From SAR86 cluster bacterium AG-422-E19 (GTDB lineage: Bacteria; Pseudomonadota; Gammaproteobacteria; Magnimaribacterales; AG-339-G14), in NCBI GenBank assembly GCA_003213595.1, contig QCMR01000001.1:90015-154014 (forward strand): DNA of 64,000 nucleotides, read 5' to 3'. Below, in pieces: positions 16,573 to 25,447 of the stretch. A program made the position numbers and the translations under genes. Each line of letters begins with the position of its first letter. The first letter of the stretch is position 1. Under the pieces are notes generated by a model. That model was not told where the DNA came from. It searched no databases and worked only from the letters and a program-made list of their open reading frames with translations.

Positions 16573-19302
16573 TTAGAATCTATGAATAACTTCTAATCCA
16601 GCTCTAATACCAGGATAGTATTTAACTCTCGCTCCTCCTCCTTGGCTTTGAGGATAGATTAAAGAGAAAGCTAGGTCGTCTTTTTCATCTAAACAATTGG
16701 TACAAAACCCTCTAAGAGTGGTTCCATTATTAAATTCAATTGCAGTTGAAAAGTTCAATCTTTCAATCGTGTCATTAAGAGTTAATCCTTCTACACGCTC
16801 ATCACCTAAAGCAATATCAGATTTGTAAGAATAGCTCGCACTAATAACTACGTCACCAATACTGGTAGGTTCTATATGATCAAAAGAAAAGATCATTGCT
16901 TGTTCTGGGGTCCAAGGCATTTTGCCTCCAGCTCTTTGGTAAGCACCTGCAGCTGTAGCGCTACAAGAAGTAAAGGATCCATGAACTTCTGTCCAATCTC
17001 TTGAGTCATCACAATAATCGTCATATTGAGCGTCTATATAAGCATAATTAAAATTAAGAGTTGTACCTTGAGAAACTCTTGCAGTTAGATTTAAGTCCAA
17101 TCCATTAATGGTGGAAGCACCTGCATTTTGTTTAATACCTAAAGGCAAACCCTGAACAACTTTTACTTTGATAAGTTGTTTATCAGTCCAATCGTAAGTA
17201 TAAGCTGCAGCGCTTAAACGAAGGGAATCAGATAGAAAAGTACCTTTATAACCAATTTCATACATTTCAAGCTCTTCAGGATCGAATCCTTGTTCTACCA
17301 AATCTCTAAAGTAATTAGCAAATTGCCAACCACCGCCTTTGTAACCCGTAGCTACTGTGAACCAGAGCATACTGTTATCGTTTGGTTTGTAATCAATAGT
17401 CATTTTAGGATCTGTTGAAGACCAACTTGCTTTTTTGTTGACTTCAAATACATTTGCTGACGAAGCAATTGGTGCAATACCTATACCTTGCAATTCAACA
17501 ACTTTTGCAAAAGCAGCACGATAATCGGCGTCTCCAGCCACGCTATCATCATCTATGGCAGCTAGTTCTGCTACTTGTAGAACAGATGCAGCTGGTAAAG
17601 CTGCAATGGCACCATCAACAACAGCTTTGTGTTTGGCAAATGTTACAGGTGTATACCATGTACCTGGTTGAGCTTGGTTAAAACCATTAGCAGGATCTGT
17701 ATTATCTGGGGCAATTAACTGAGAAGGTACACCTACTGAATTTGAACCAGTAATATATGTCATTCCTTTCACATCGTAACTGTATCTTGCTCCTAAAGTG
17801 ATGTTCCATTGGTCGGCCATAGGGATTGTCACCTGACCGAAGGCAGCAGAAGATTTGTTATTGATCCTTAAATCAAGATCAGCTGTACCCCAATTATCAT
17901 AGTCCTGAGCAGTTGCTGTAGACCAAGTTTTGTATAACAAAGATTTTGTGGTACTTGGTCCAGTGTATGCGCCAGCTTTGAAGAGAGCAACGTTAGTTAA
18001 AGAACCTGCTTGAAATAATCCACCATCTGCAACCGCGACAGCAGCAGCAGCGCCCTGATTAAACAAACCTTCAGGCCCTGTTTTAAATCCATCAAATCTA
18101 TCACCATAATCCAGGAAAGAATAAAAGCCTGCAACCCATTGGATTTCGTCTTCTGGCTTGGAATTCCATCTCAATTCAAAACTAGATTGATTGGTTTTTT
18201 GAAAAGAAGATTGAGTAAATGATTTAGCTGCAGTAGCATCGAAATCTCTTCGTTCTTCCCCTTGGTTTTGATTTGTGGCAGCAAGAAGGGTTAGGTCATA
18301 ATCGTCTCTGAAGAATTTAATTTTCGCTGAAATCAAGTTGTCCTCGTTGACCGCAAAAGTATCTAGGTCACTGGCCGAAGAATATTTATCTGCTCTAAAA
18401 GACGCAAGAGCTGCTGCATCAGTAGCATAAGCTTGAGCACCAGCTAAGTTTGTTTGGAAAATATCTATACCTAACGCAACCATTCCTGGACTTGCTTTGA
18501 TCAAGTTGTATTGAGCGGCATTACAAGATGTAACAGCATCCTCACAAACAACCGGTTCTGCTATAAGCTCACCTACATCTGATTTTGAATAATCTGCAGT
18601 AAGAGACCATTCGTAATCATTACCTTCACCAAATAGTGAAAATCTTAAATTTTCATTTTTTGGACCATCGTCATCACCACGTGTAGTTTCTGTGTGAGGC
18701 CCTTCAACATCTTGATAACCAAGAATCATTCTTCCGAAGAGATTATTTCCCAGCTCTCCAGAAACCATATAACTTAAAGATTCGTATCCTGAATCTCCTA
18801 TTCCAGCTTTAAGCTTTTGTTCAAATTCACTTGTGGGTTTTTTGTAATAGATACTAATAGCTCCACCTAAAGCATTTCTACCATATAAAGTTCCTTGGGG
18901 ACCTTTTAAAATCTCAACCCTCTCAATATCAACTAAACCTGTCATGACAGATTGAGCTCTAGACATAAAAACTTCGTCTACAAAAAGCGCGTTGGAACTT
19001 TCAGATCCTACATCGAAAGCAGTTGAACCGATTCCTCTGAGCCAAATGTTTGCTCTTCCAACGTCTTCTCCGGACATCAGCATGTCAGGAACCATTCGAG
19101 TAAGATCATTAGTATCTCTTACTCCAGCATCTTCAAGCATATCTCCTGAGAAAGCTTGCAAAGCAGAAGGTACGTCTAATAAATTTTGTTCTCTTTTTTG
19201 AGAAGTAACTACCATTTCTTCTAAAGCAACTTGAGTTAAAGAAATAGTAGAGGTTAAGAATAACGATAAAGTAATCGTATATTTCAAAAAGGATTTAATC
19301 AT
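16573..19302 (-). CDS. TonB-dependent outer membrane receptor
   Basis: 909 residues: signal peptide (~1-23), TonB-box-like LEEMVVTSQKREQNL, plug domain (VPSALQAFSGDML...RANIWLRGIGSTAF...DIERVEILKGPQGTLYGRN), a long beta-barrel, and the C-terminal aromatic end VIHRF. It imports a ligand across the outer membrane using TonB/ExbBD, probably the system at 32.9-38.1 kb. Three alanine-rich segments in the barrel half (about residues 260-310, 405-450 and 575-640) look like enlarged surface loops. The ligand cannot be told; P450 and dehydrogenase neighbours favour a hydrophobic organic compound over a siderophore. A perfect NtrC-like palindrome lies upstream. Confidence 0.95.
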   Translation of the reverse strand: MIKSFLKYTITLSLFLTSTISLTQVALEEMVVTSQKREQNLLDVPSALQAFSGDMLEDAGVRDTNDLTRMVPDMLMSGEDVGRANIWLRGIGSTAFDVGSESSNALFVDEVFMSRAQSVMTGLVDIERVEILKGPQGTLYGRNALGGAISIYYKKPTSEFEQKLKAGIGDSGYESLSYMVSGELGNNLFGRMILGYQDVEGPHTETTRGDDDGPKNENLRFSLFGEGNDYEWSLTADYSKSDVGELIAEPVVCEDAVTSCNAAQYNLIKASPGMVALGIDIFQTNLAGAQAYATDAAALASFRADKYSSASDLDTFAVNEDNLISAKIKFFRDDYDLTLLAATNQNQGEERRDFDATAAKSFTQSSFQKTNQSSFELRWNSKPEDEIQWVAGFYSFLDYGDRFDGFKTGPEGLFNQGAAAAVAVADGGLFQAGSLTNVALFKAGAYTGPSTTKSLLYKTWSTATAQDYDNWGTADLDLRINNKSSAAFGQVTIPMADQWNITLGARYSYDVKGMTYITGSNSVGVPSQLIAPDNTDPANGFNQAQPGTWYTPVTFAKHKAVVDGAIAALPAASVLQVAELAAIDDDSVAGDADYRAAFAKVVELQGIGIAPIASSANVFEVNKKASWSSTDPKMTIDYKPNDNSMLWFTVATGYKGGGWQFANYFRDLVEQGFDPEELEMYEIGYKGTFLSDSLRLSAAAYTYDWTDKQLIKVKVVQGLPLGIKQNAGASTINGLDLNLTARVSQGTTLNFNYAYIDAQYDDYCDDSRDWTEVHGSFTSCSATAAGAYQRAGGKMPWTPEQAMIFSFDHIEPTSIGDVVISASYSYKSDIALGDERVEGLTLNDTIERLNFSTAIEFNNGTTLRGFCTNCLDEKDDLAFSLIYPQSQGGGARVKYYPGIRAGLEVIHRF

Positions 19303-19378
19303 TTTTTTCCCCCGTAATTAAAAAGCGTTTTGATGCCGCTGTAAAAAAAAGATTCTATCAAAAAGGAAAATGATTTGT

Positions 19379-19393
19379 GCACTAAAATAGTGC
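19379..19393. promoter_or_regulatory. Perfect NtrC-type palindrome between TonB receptor and alcohol dehydrogenase
   Basis: GCACTAAAATAGTGC fits GCAC-N7-GTGC exactly and is a perfect inverted repeat around AAA. It shares 13 identical bases with the distal site before glnII (1297-1309). A possible -10 for the receptor (TAGAAT on the minus strand, 19357-19352) would put the site centre near -41, a usual activator position; it also lies ~107 bp before the dehydrogenase start. Binding by NtrC is inferred. Confidence 0.55.
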
Positions 19394-19499
19394 TGGGTAG
19401 CATACGAAGTATTTGCTGTCAAAATGGTTAAGAACATCACTAGTCTTTCCCCGAGAAACTAAATATGATTATATTAATTCCCAATATGGAGAAAGTGTT

Positions 19500-20630
19500 A
19501 TGCAACTAAGATATTTCAATCAACCCCATTTCGAAAATGGTTCTTTAAAACTAATATCACAAGTTTTAAAAGAACACGGAATTAAAAATCCATTGATTTG
19601 TACCGACCCAGGATTGGTAGCTATTGGGATGACGGATAAAATCAGAAATCTTCTTTCAAATGAACTTTCGCCAACCTTTTATACAGAAACCCCTGCAAAT
19701 CCTACTGAACAAGCTGTAAATGACGCTTTGGAACTCTATAAACAAAATAAATGTGATGGTGTAGTTGGGTTTGGAGGAGGCTCAAGTATGGATCTTGCCA
19801 AGACAGTTGCATTAATGGCAAATCATCAGGGTAATGTCGTAGATTATTCAGTTAATGAAGGTGGTACTGGAAAAATTACAGAAACAGTTCCAACGATTGC
19901 AATTCCTACCACCTCAGGAACAGGGAGTGAGGTCTCTCTTGGAGCGGTCATAATTATGAATGATGGAAGAAAGTTAATTTTAGCAAGCGATCATTTAGTA
20001 CCAAATGCAGCCATTTGTGACCCCGAATTAACTTTGGGTCTTCCTCCAGTGCTTACAGCTGGCGCAGGAATGGATGCTTTAACGCATTGTATCGAAGCTG
20101 TTTTATCTCCTTTGGATGACCCGCCAGCTGAGGCAATTGGCTTAGACGGTGTAGAAAGGATTATAAGAAAGGAAAGTCTTGTCAGGGCTTGCGAAGATGG
20201 CCAAGACAAAGACGCTAGATGGAATATGATGATGGCATCTACCGAAGGAGCAATGGCTTTTTCAAAAGGCTTGGGTGCAGTGCATTCAATGAGTCATGCA
20301 GTTGGAGCTGATCAAGAACTTAGATTGCATCATGGCACATTGAATGGTGTGATTTTGCCAACGATCTTGAGATTTAATAAAGATCATGTTGGAGATAAAT
20401 ATGCGAGGATTTCTAGAGCAATGGGTAAGGATGAATCAACCGATTTAGCAGACGAAATTGAAAAATTAAATGAAAAAATTGGTCTTCCAAATGGATTAGC
20501 TGCAATGGGAGTCACAGAAGATATGATTCCTGCTTTAGTAGCACACTCAATGACTGATCCTAGTAATATGACAACACCGAGATTGCCTTCTCAAGAAGAA
20601 TGGGAAAAACTATTTTTGGAGGCAATGTAA
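19500..20630 (+). CDS. Iron-containing alcohol dehydrogenase
   Basis: 376 residues, group III (Fe) ADH. Nucleotide-binding GFGGGSSMDLAK (90-101) and PTTSGTGSEVS; metal ligands Asp192, His196 (MDALTHCIEA), His262 (VHSMSH) and His278 (LHHGTLNG). These enzymes interconvert alcohols and aldehydes or ketones with NAD(P). ATG 19500 was chosen because GGAGA sits 8 nt before it; a TTG at 19413 would add 29 unrelated residues. It is followed by an SDR 18 bp later, and the two are probably one operon with the next small secreted protein. Confidence 0.92.
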   Translation: MQLRYFNQPHFENGSLKLISQVLKEHGIKNPLICTDPGLVAIGMTDKIRNLLSNELSPTFYTETPANPTEQAVNDALELYKQNKCDGVVGFGGGSSMDLAKTVALMANHQGNVVDYSVNEGGTGKITETVPTIAIPTTSGTGSEVSLGAVIIMNDGRKLILASDHLVPNAAICDPELTLGLPPVLTAGAGMDALTHCIEAVLSPLDDPPAEAIGLDGVERIIRKESLVRACEDGQDKDARWNMMMASTEGAMAFSKGLGAVHSMSHAVGADQELRLHHGTLNGVILPTILRFNKDHVGDKYARISRAMGKDESTDLADEIEKLNEKIGLPNGLAAMGVTEDMIPALVAHSMTDPSNMTTPRLPSQEEWEKLFLEAM

Positions 20631-20648
20631 TTTAAAAAGGATTTGAAT

Positions 20649-21407
20649 ATGGAAAAAGTTTGTTTAGTAATTGGAGCAGGAGCCGGTATTGGCGGAACAG
20701 TAGCTAAAAGATTTGCTAAGGAAGGATACCATGCCTATTTAGCTCGAAGAACCGATGAAGATGGTCTTAATAAACTAATCAAAGATATTACTGATTCTGG
20801 GGGACAAGCATCGGGTTCTTTGCTCAACGTAATTGAGGAAAATTCTATTGAGGATTTAGTAAATAAAATCGAATCTGAAATTGGTCCTATTGATACAGTT
20901 ATTTACAACATCGGAGCTCAAATAGGAGATCGTGCTTTAGCCGAAACAAGTTATAAAGCATTTGAGATGGGTTGGCGCATGGCAACGTTTGGCTTGTTTA
21001 GACTTGCTCAGGTTTTGACTCCTAAAATGAAAGAAAGGCAGACAGGTAATATCATTGTGACTTCTGCTACTTCGGCAGTTAGGGGTAATAAAGGCCAACA
21101 CTCCCATGCAGCTGCAATGGGGGGGAGAAGGATGTTATGCCAGTCTTTGAATGCCGAGTTTGCGAAAGATGGAATTCATGTTGCTCATGTCATTATTGAT
21201 GGAGCGGTAGATGCACCAGATACTCTGGGAAAAATGTTAGGTTCTGAATTGTTTGAAAAATTTAAAGAACAAAAAGGTGATGACGGTATGATCTTGCCTG
21301 AGAATGTAGCTGATACCTACCTTTTTCTAGCACAACAAACTAAATCAACCTGGACACATGAAATAGACATAAGGGCTTTTTCAGACCAAGCTTGGTGGAA
21401 TCATTAA
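20649..21407 (+). CDS. SDR-family protein lacking the YxxxK catalytic pair
   Basis: 252 residues, Rossmann fold with GAGAGIGG (10-17) and an adapted NNAG element (YNIGAQ). Ser139 of the catalytic triad is in place (VTSATSAVRG), but where classical SDRs have YxxxK this protein reads HSHAAAMGG, i.e. His153 and Met157. It may be inactive as a classical dehydrogenase, use other residues, or be a ligand-binding member. The ATG at 20649 has AAGGA 7 nt upstream. Lies between the iron ADH and a small secreted protein. Confidence 0.8.
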   Translation: MEKVCLVIGAGAGIGGTVAKRFAKEGYHAYLARRTDEDGLNKLIKDITDSGGQASGSLLNVIEENSIEDLVNKIESEIGPIDTVIYNIGAQIGDRALAETSYKAFEMGWRMATFGLFRLAQVLTPKMKERQTGNIIVTSATSAVRGNKGQHSHAAAMGGRRMLCQSLNAEFAKDGIHVAHVIIDGAVDAPDTLGKMLGSELFEKFKEQKGDDGMILPENVADTYLFLAQQTKSTWTHEIDIRAFSDQAWWNH

Positions 21408-21425
21408 TTTTTATTGGAGAATTTC

Positions 21426-21890
21426 ATGAGATATCTTTCATTACTTTTACTAATTACCTCCACATCTATTTTTAGCATGCATCATGAAAAACTTGATGTC
21501 ATAGTTTTTGCAATTGATTTGGAAATTATTGACGGGCAGAAAAATAGTGCTAGGAACTTTGTTTCAAGAATCACTGACAATGTAAACAATAAAGAGCCTC
21601 AAACTCTAGTTTATCAATACCATTTTTCAAAAGAAGAAAATAAAGTCTTTCTTTTAGAAATTTATCCAAATAACGAAGCTGCCCTTATTCATATGAACAA
21701 CTTTCTAGGAAGCAAATGGGAAGCAGAGTTTGTTAGAAACTTTTTAATAAGCAATTTCCAAGTTCTTGGAAATGCAAATTCTAAACTTAAAAAATCTTTA
21801 GAGCCATTTACTAAAGATTTCCGAAGTAACCTAATAGGTTTCGATAGAGTTGCAGAACAACTTGGAGTAGAAATTTCTAAGATAAAATAA
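21426..21890 (+). CDS. Small secreted protein, possibly ABM-like fold
   Basis: 154 residues from ATG 21426 (GGAGA 5 nt before it). A signal peptide (MRYLSLLLLITSTSIFS) is followed by an alternating beta/alpha pattern, with QTLVYQYHFSKEENKVFLLEIYPNNEAALIHM resembling dimeric alpha/beta-barrel (ABM/YgiN-like) proteins. That assignment is tentative. It is third in the probable ADH-SDR operon and would act in the periplasm. Confidence 0.5.
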   Translation: MRYLSLLLLITSTSIFSMHHEKLDVIVFAIDLEIIDGQKNSARNFVSRITDNVNNKEPQTLVYQYHFSKEENKVFLLEIYPNNEAALIHMNNFLGSKWEAEFVRNFLISNFQVLGNANSKLKKSLEPFTKDFRSNLIGFDRVAEQLGVEISKIK

Positions 21891-21896
21891 TTTTTC

Positions 21897-23036
21897 TTAA
21901 CTCACAAAGTTATTTAGACGCTCAAAAGCGTTAATAAAATCCTCTTTAAACTCTTGTACAACATCACTAGCAGAGATGCTTTGGTTCATAAGACCAACGC
22001 CCTGTCCTACCCAATAAGTTGCAAGATCTTTTGCTCCTTCATGGCCTCCAGCAGCTAGTTTATTTACCTTTTGTAAAGCTGGCTCAGCGACCATTGGTTG
22101 TAATGGCATTGGTAAGGGCTCTGGAGCACTGTCTGCTTCCCATGCCTGAGTCCATGGAGTGACTAACTGTCTAGAGTGTTTACCAGTTCTACTTCTTGAC
22201 CTAACCGTCTGACTAGAATTTGCTGCAACCATTTTTTCTTTTATCACAGGCTCTACTTCTGACTCAATTGTAGTTAACCAGACTGAGCCACACCAAGCCC
22301 CTGAGGCACCCATCGCCATAGCTGCCGCCATTTGCTTACCAGTTACAATACCGCCAGCTGCTAAGATAGGAACATCGCCATAAGGCTGAATAGCTTGGTG
22401 AACTTCTGGAATTAAAACCATAGTGGAGACACTTCCACAGTGCCCTCCTGCTTCAGTTCCGGAAACAACTAAAATATCAACTCCGGCTTTAACTTGGTTG
22501 ATTGCATGTTCTGCAGTTCCTAATAATGCAGCAACTTTACAGTCGTTATCTTTACCCATTTGGATCATCCAGTCTGGAGGAACGCCAAGTGCATTGGCAA
22601 TGATTTTTATTGGGTGTTTAAAAGCAACATCCAGAAGAGCCTTTGCTCCGTCGGATTGTGTGTTTTGAGCAAAACTAGAACCGCCGGAGTCTATTTCTCT
22701 TAATTCAGGAGCTTCAATACCATGATTTTCCAAAACATCAGTTCTGAAATCTGCATATTCTTGAGGAATCATTTTTACTAATTTATCGGCATCAAATTTT
22801 TCATCTTTACCAACCATTTTGTTCGGAATTAATACGTCTACTCCATATGGTTTTCCATCAATGTGGTCATCGATCCATTTCAGCTCTTTTTCCAATTGTT
22901 CTGGAGACATACCGACTGCACCTAAAACTCCACATCCTCCTGCTTTGGAAACTGCTACAACAACATCCCTACAGTGTGTAAATGCTACAAGTGGAAACTC
23001 TATGTCTAACATTTCACAAATTCTTGAATTCATCAT
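21897..23036 (-). CDS. Nitronate monooxygenase family flavoprotein
   Basis: A 379-residue FMN TIM barrel of the NPD/nitronate monooxygenase family: FPLVAFTHCRDVVVAVSKAGG at the start, SGTEAGGHCGSVST with the expected catalytic His, and ILAAGGIVTGKQMAAAMAMGA in the phosphate site. Some relatives are enoyl reductases rather than nitronate oxidases, so the substrate is uncertain. Convergent with the secreted-protein gene, 6 bp apart. Start is either Met1 or Met2 (23036/23033). Confidence 0.85.
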   Translation of the reverse strand: MMNSRICEMLDIEFPLVAFTHCRDVVVAVSKAGGCGVLGAVGMSPEQLEKELKWIDDHIDGKPYGVDVLIPNKMVGKDEKFDADKLVKMIPQEYADFRTDVLENHGIEAPELREIDSGGSSFAQNTQSDGAKALLDVAFKHPIKIIANALGVPPDWMIQMGKDNDCKVAALLGTAEHAINQVKAGVDILVVSGTEAGGHCGSVSTMVLIPEVHQAIQPYGDVPILAAGGIVTGKQMAAAMAMGASGAWCGSVWLTTIESEVEPVIKEKMVAANSSQTVRSRSRTGKHSRQLVTPWTQAWEADSAPEPLPMPLQPMVAEPALQKVNKLAAGGHEGAKDLATYWVGQGVGLMNQSISASDVVQEFKEDFINAFERLNNFVS

Positions 23037-23115
23037 TTCTATACCTCTTAATTTCTATTGATTAATATCTTCTAATTTTCAATTCAAATCAAGAATTTTG
23101 TATTAAAATTTATTG

Positions 23116-23985
23116 ATGCCAAATAAGACTACTATCCCAGCCTCTTTCATTGTCATATTGCTATCTACTCTAATAGCTTTTGCTGCCAATCAAGGAAGTG
23201 TTTCTATATCAAACATCCCACTCTTTGGATTTGTAGTGTTTCTGATTTTTGTAATTCAATGGCTTGTTTTTATCCCATCTTTTATTAATAGGACAGAACA
23301 TTTTTTTGACTTAACAGGATCGCTAACTTTTATGTCGGCTTCTCTTTTTACCCTTATGGCAATCCCGGAAATTTATTTAAGGGACATCGTAATCACGTTG
23401 TTAGTCGTTGTCTGGGCTACCAGACTTGGCTCTTTTTTGTTTTTTCGAGTAAGAAAAGATGGAGGCGATGGAAGATTTGACATCATGAAAACTAAATTTT
23501 GGTGGTTTTTAATGACGTGGAATATTCAAGGAATGTGGGTATTTTTGTCTTTGGCAGCTGGACTCGCTGCGATGACTTCGCAAAATAAGATTGAGGCAGA
23601 CATCTTTTTAGTCTTGGGTGCTTTGATTTGGATTTTGGGTTTCTCCATAGAAGTAATCGCAGATAATCAAAAATCTAAATTTAGATCAAATCCAGAAAAT
23701 AAAGACAAATTTATTACAACTGGAATTTGGTCCTGGTCTAGACATCCAAATTATTTTGGTGAAATTCTTTTGTGGATCGGGATTACAATAATCGCTTTAC
23801 CAGTTCTTCAGGGCTGGCAATTTATTACGCTCATCTCTCCTATCTTTATAATAATCCTTTTGACTCAAATAAGCGGAGTTAGGTTACTTGAGTTAAGAGG
23901 TAGAAAAAAATGGGGAGAAGATGAAGAATATAAAAACTACATAAGAAATACTTCGGTTTTAATTCCCTTGCCGCCTAAAAAATAA
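23116..23985 (+). CDS. DUF1295 / steroid 5-alpha-reductase-like membrane protein
   Basis: 289 residues with about seven membrane helices. The C-terminal motif WSRHPNYFGEILLWIG is the signature of the DUF1295/ICMT-like group related to 3-oxo-5-alpha-steroid 4-dehydrogenases. The Arg-His-Pro-Asn-Tyr loop likely binds the NADPH or methyl-donor cofactor. True substrates in bacteria are mostly unknown. ATG 23116 was taken instead of TTG 23113. Confidence 0.82.
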   Translation: MPNKTTIPASFIVILLSTLIAFAANQGSVSISNIPLFGFVVFLIFVIQWLVFIPSFINRTEHFFDLTGSLTFMSASLFTLMAIPEIYLRDIVITLLVVVWATRLGSFLFFRVRKDGGDGRFDIMKTKFWWFLMTWNIQGMWVFLSLAAGLAAMTSQNKIEADIFLVLGALIWILGFSIEVIADNQKSKFRSNPENKDKFITTGIWSWSRHPNYFGEILLWIGITIIALPVLQGWQFITLISPIFIIILLTQISGVRLLELRGRKKWGEDEEYKNYIRNTSVLIPLPPKK

Positions 23986-24014
23986 TGATAGGAAAACTAA
24001 CCTTTAGGCATTCA

Positions 24015-24443
24015 TCAAATTTGATAACTCAATCCTGCTGCTTCTACTCCCGCTATCGCACAAATCTCATCACGATCGGGTAAATCTCCTGAGACGCCAA
24101 CTGAGCCTATTACATCATCTCCTTTCTTAATCATTATCCCTCCAGGAGATGGTGCTATTTTATTTCCAGATATAGCTCTGGCCGCATTAAAAAAATGAGT
24201 TTGTTCAGGTTGAGCGCCGTAAAGATCTCTTATCGCTCTGCTAGAAAAGCCAATTCCAACACAGCCCCAGGCTTTGGCAAATGCTATGTCCGGCCTTATA
24301 AGAGCTGAATTATCTTCCATTGCTGAACTTACTAATACTCCTCGAGTATCAAGAACTGCAATTGTTACAGGATTCATATTCTCTTCTCTGGCTTTTTTTA
24401 AGCAACCTTCAATTATTTTTTGTGCATCTTTAAGGGTAATCAT
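24015..24443 (-). CDS. GlcG/HbpS-like (DUF336) protein
   Basis: 142 residues, whole-length DUF336: ITLKDAQKIIEGCLKKARE, VTIAVLDTRGVLVSSAMED, APSPGGIMIKKGDDVIGSVGVSGDLPDRDE. The family includes GlcG and heme-binding HbpS; many members sit in catabolic clusters without a proven role. No signal peptide, so probably cytoplasmic. 28 bp separate it from the GST gene upstream on the same strand, so they are likely co-transcribed. Confidence 0.85.
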   Translation of the reverse strand: MITLKDAQKIIEGCLKKAREENMNPVTIAVLDTRGVLVSSAMEDNSALIRPDIAFAKAWGCVGIGFSSRAIRDLYGAQPEQTHFFNAARAISGNKIAPSPGGIMIKKGDDVIGSVGVSGDLPDRDEICAIAGVEAAGLSYQI

Positions 24444-24471
24444 ATTTATCTCCTAAATTAAAAAAATTATG

Positions 24472-25089
24472 TTATTTCTCTTCAAACTTATAAGACTTAG
24501 ATCTTTTAAAGGCTTCTCTTTCAAAAAGCATCTCCGTGTATCTTTTAATATTAGGTTTGAATGCTTGCTCTATTCCAAGTGATTCAGCAACAACAAAAGC
24601 ATAGCTCACACAAATATCTGCAATCGTAAAACGATTTGAACATAAGTATTCTCTGTCATTTAAAGTTGTCTCTAACAATTTACATCTTGAAACAAACCAT
24701 CTGCTGTAACCTTCTACAGCAGCATCTGCAACACCAGGCTCTTGAAGTTTGTATCTAAGAACAACCGTCTGAGGGAAGGTTAAAGTTGCATCAGAGTGGA
24801 AAAGCCAATTTAAATAAGCTGGATAGTCAGGCTCATCAGGCATAACTCTTAAATCAGTCGGTCCATATTTCTCAACTAAATATTGAGACATCGCAACAGA
24901 TTCGGTCATTTTCACATCTCCGTCTATCAAATAAGGAATTGTTCCTAACATGTTGATATCCAAATACTCTTTCATGAACATCCTCGGCGGAAAAGGCATC
25001 ATTTCGAGCTCATAATCTATGCCCATTTCCTCTGCGGTCCAAATTGGTCTCATTGCTCTTGAAGCTTCGGTTCCCCAAATCTTAATCAT
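24472..25089 (-). CDS. Glutathione S-transferase family protein
   Basis: 205 residues: thioredoxin-like N-terminal domain (IKIWGTEASRAMRPIWTAEEMG, IPYLIDGDVKMTESVAMSQYL) and an all-helical C-terminal domain (FTIADICVSYA). ESVAM is the glutathione gamma-Glu binding site. Ser10 of TEASRAM is a plausible catalytic residue. ATG 25089 was chosen over an in-frame TTG at 25104, with GGGAG 8 nt before it. Role likely conjugation or isomerisation in catabolism, or stress defence. Confidence 0.85.
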   Translation of the reverse strand: MIKIWGTEASRAMRPIWTAEEMGIDYELEMMPFPPRMFMKEYLDINMLGTIPYLIDGDVKMTESVAMSQYLVEKYGPTDLRVMPDEPDYPAYLNWLFHSDATLTFPQTVVLRYKLQEPGVADAAVEGYSRWFVSRCKLLETTLNDREYLCSNRFTIADICVSYAFVVAESLGIEQAFKPNIKRYTEMLFEREAFKRSKSYKFEEK

Positions 25090-25159
25090 TTTCTTTTCTC
25101 CCAATATGATTTAGCCTTATATACTAAACTTTTAAATAATATTTATTATAGGAGAAATC

Positions 25160-25447
25160 ATGATAGGAGTACTTGTTAAATTAAACATTAAAGAAGGCAG
25201 CGAAAAAGACTTTGAAGAAAATATGCTCAAGCTTGTTGAGGCAACGAATGCAAATGAACCTGGAGTCTTTTACTATGGTTTATTGAAAACAGATAATCCT
25301 CAAACCTATCAAATGATAGAGATCTACAAAGATGCTGAAAGTCATGCGCATCATTCTCAAACTGAACACTTTAAAACACTGGGTGGAGCACTTGCGCCAT
25401 TTCTTGCTGGCGCTCCAGAGATCACTGTTCATGAGGAAATAAAATAG
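25160..25447 (+). CDS. Antibiotic biosynthesis monooxygenase (ABM/YgiN-like) protein
   Basis: A 95-residue single ABM domain: MIGVLVKLNIKEGSEKDFEEN, FYYGLLKTDNPQTYQMIEIY, and HHSQTEHFKTLG. Such proteins form dimeric ferredoxin-like barrels and include quinol monooxygenases. AGGAG precedes the ATG. Its TAG stop overlaps the proposed AUA start of zapE (ATAG), which suggests coupled translation. Confidence 0.88.
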   Translation: MIGVLVKLNIKEGSEKDFEENMLKLVEATNANEPGVFYYGLLKTDNPQTYQMIEIYKDAESHAHHSQTEHFKTLGGALAPFLAGAPEITVHEEIK

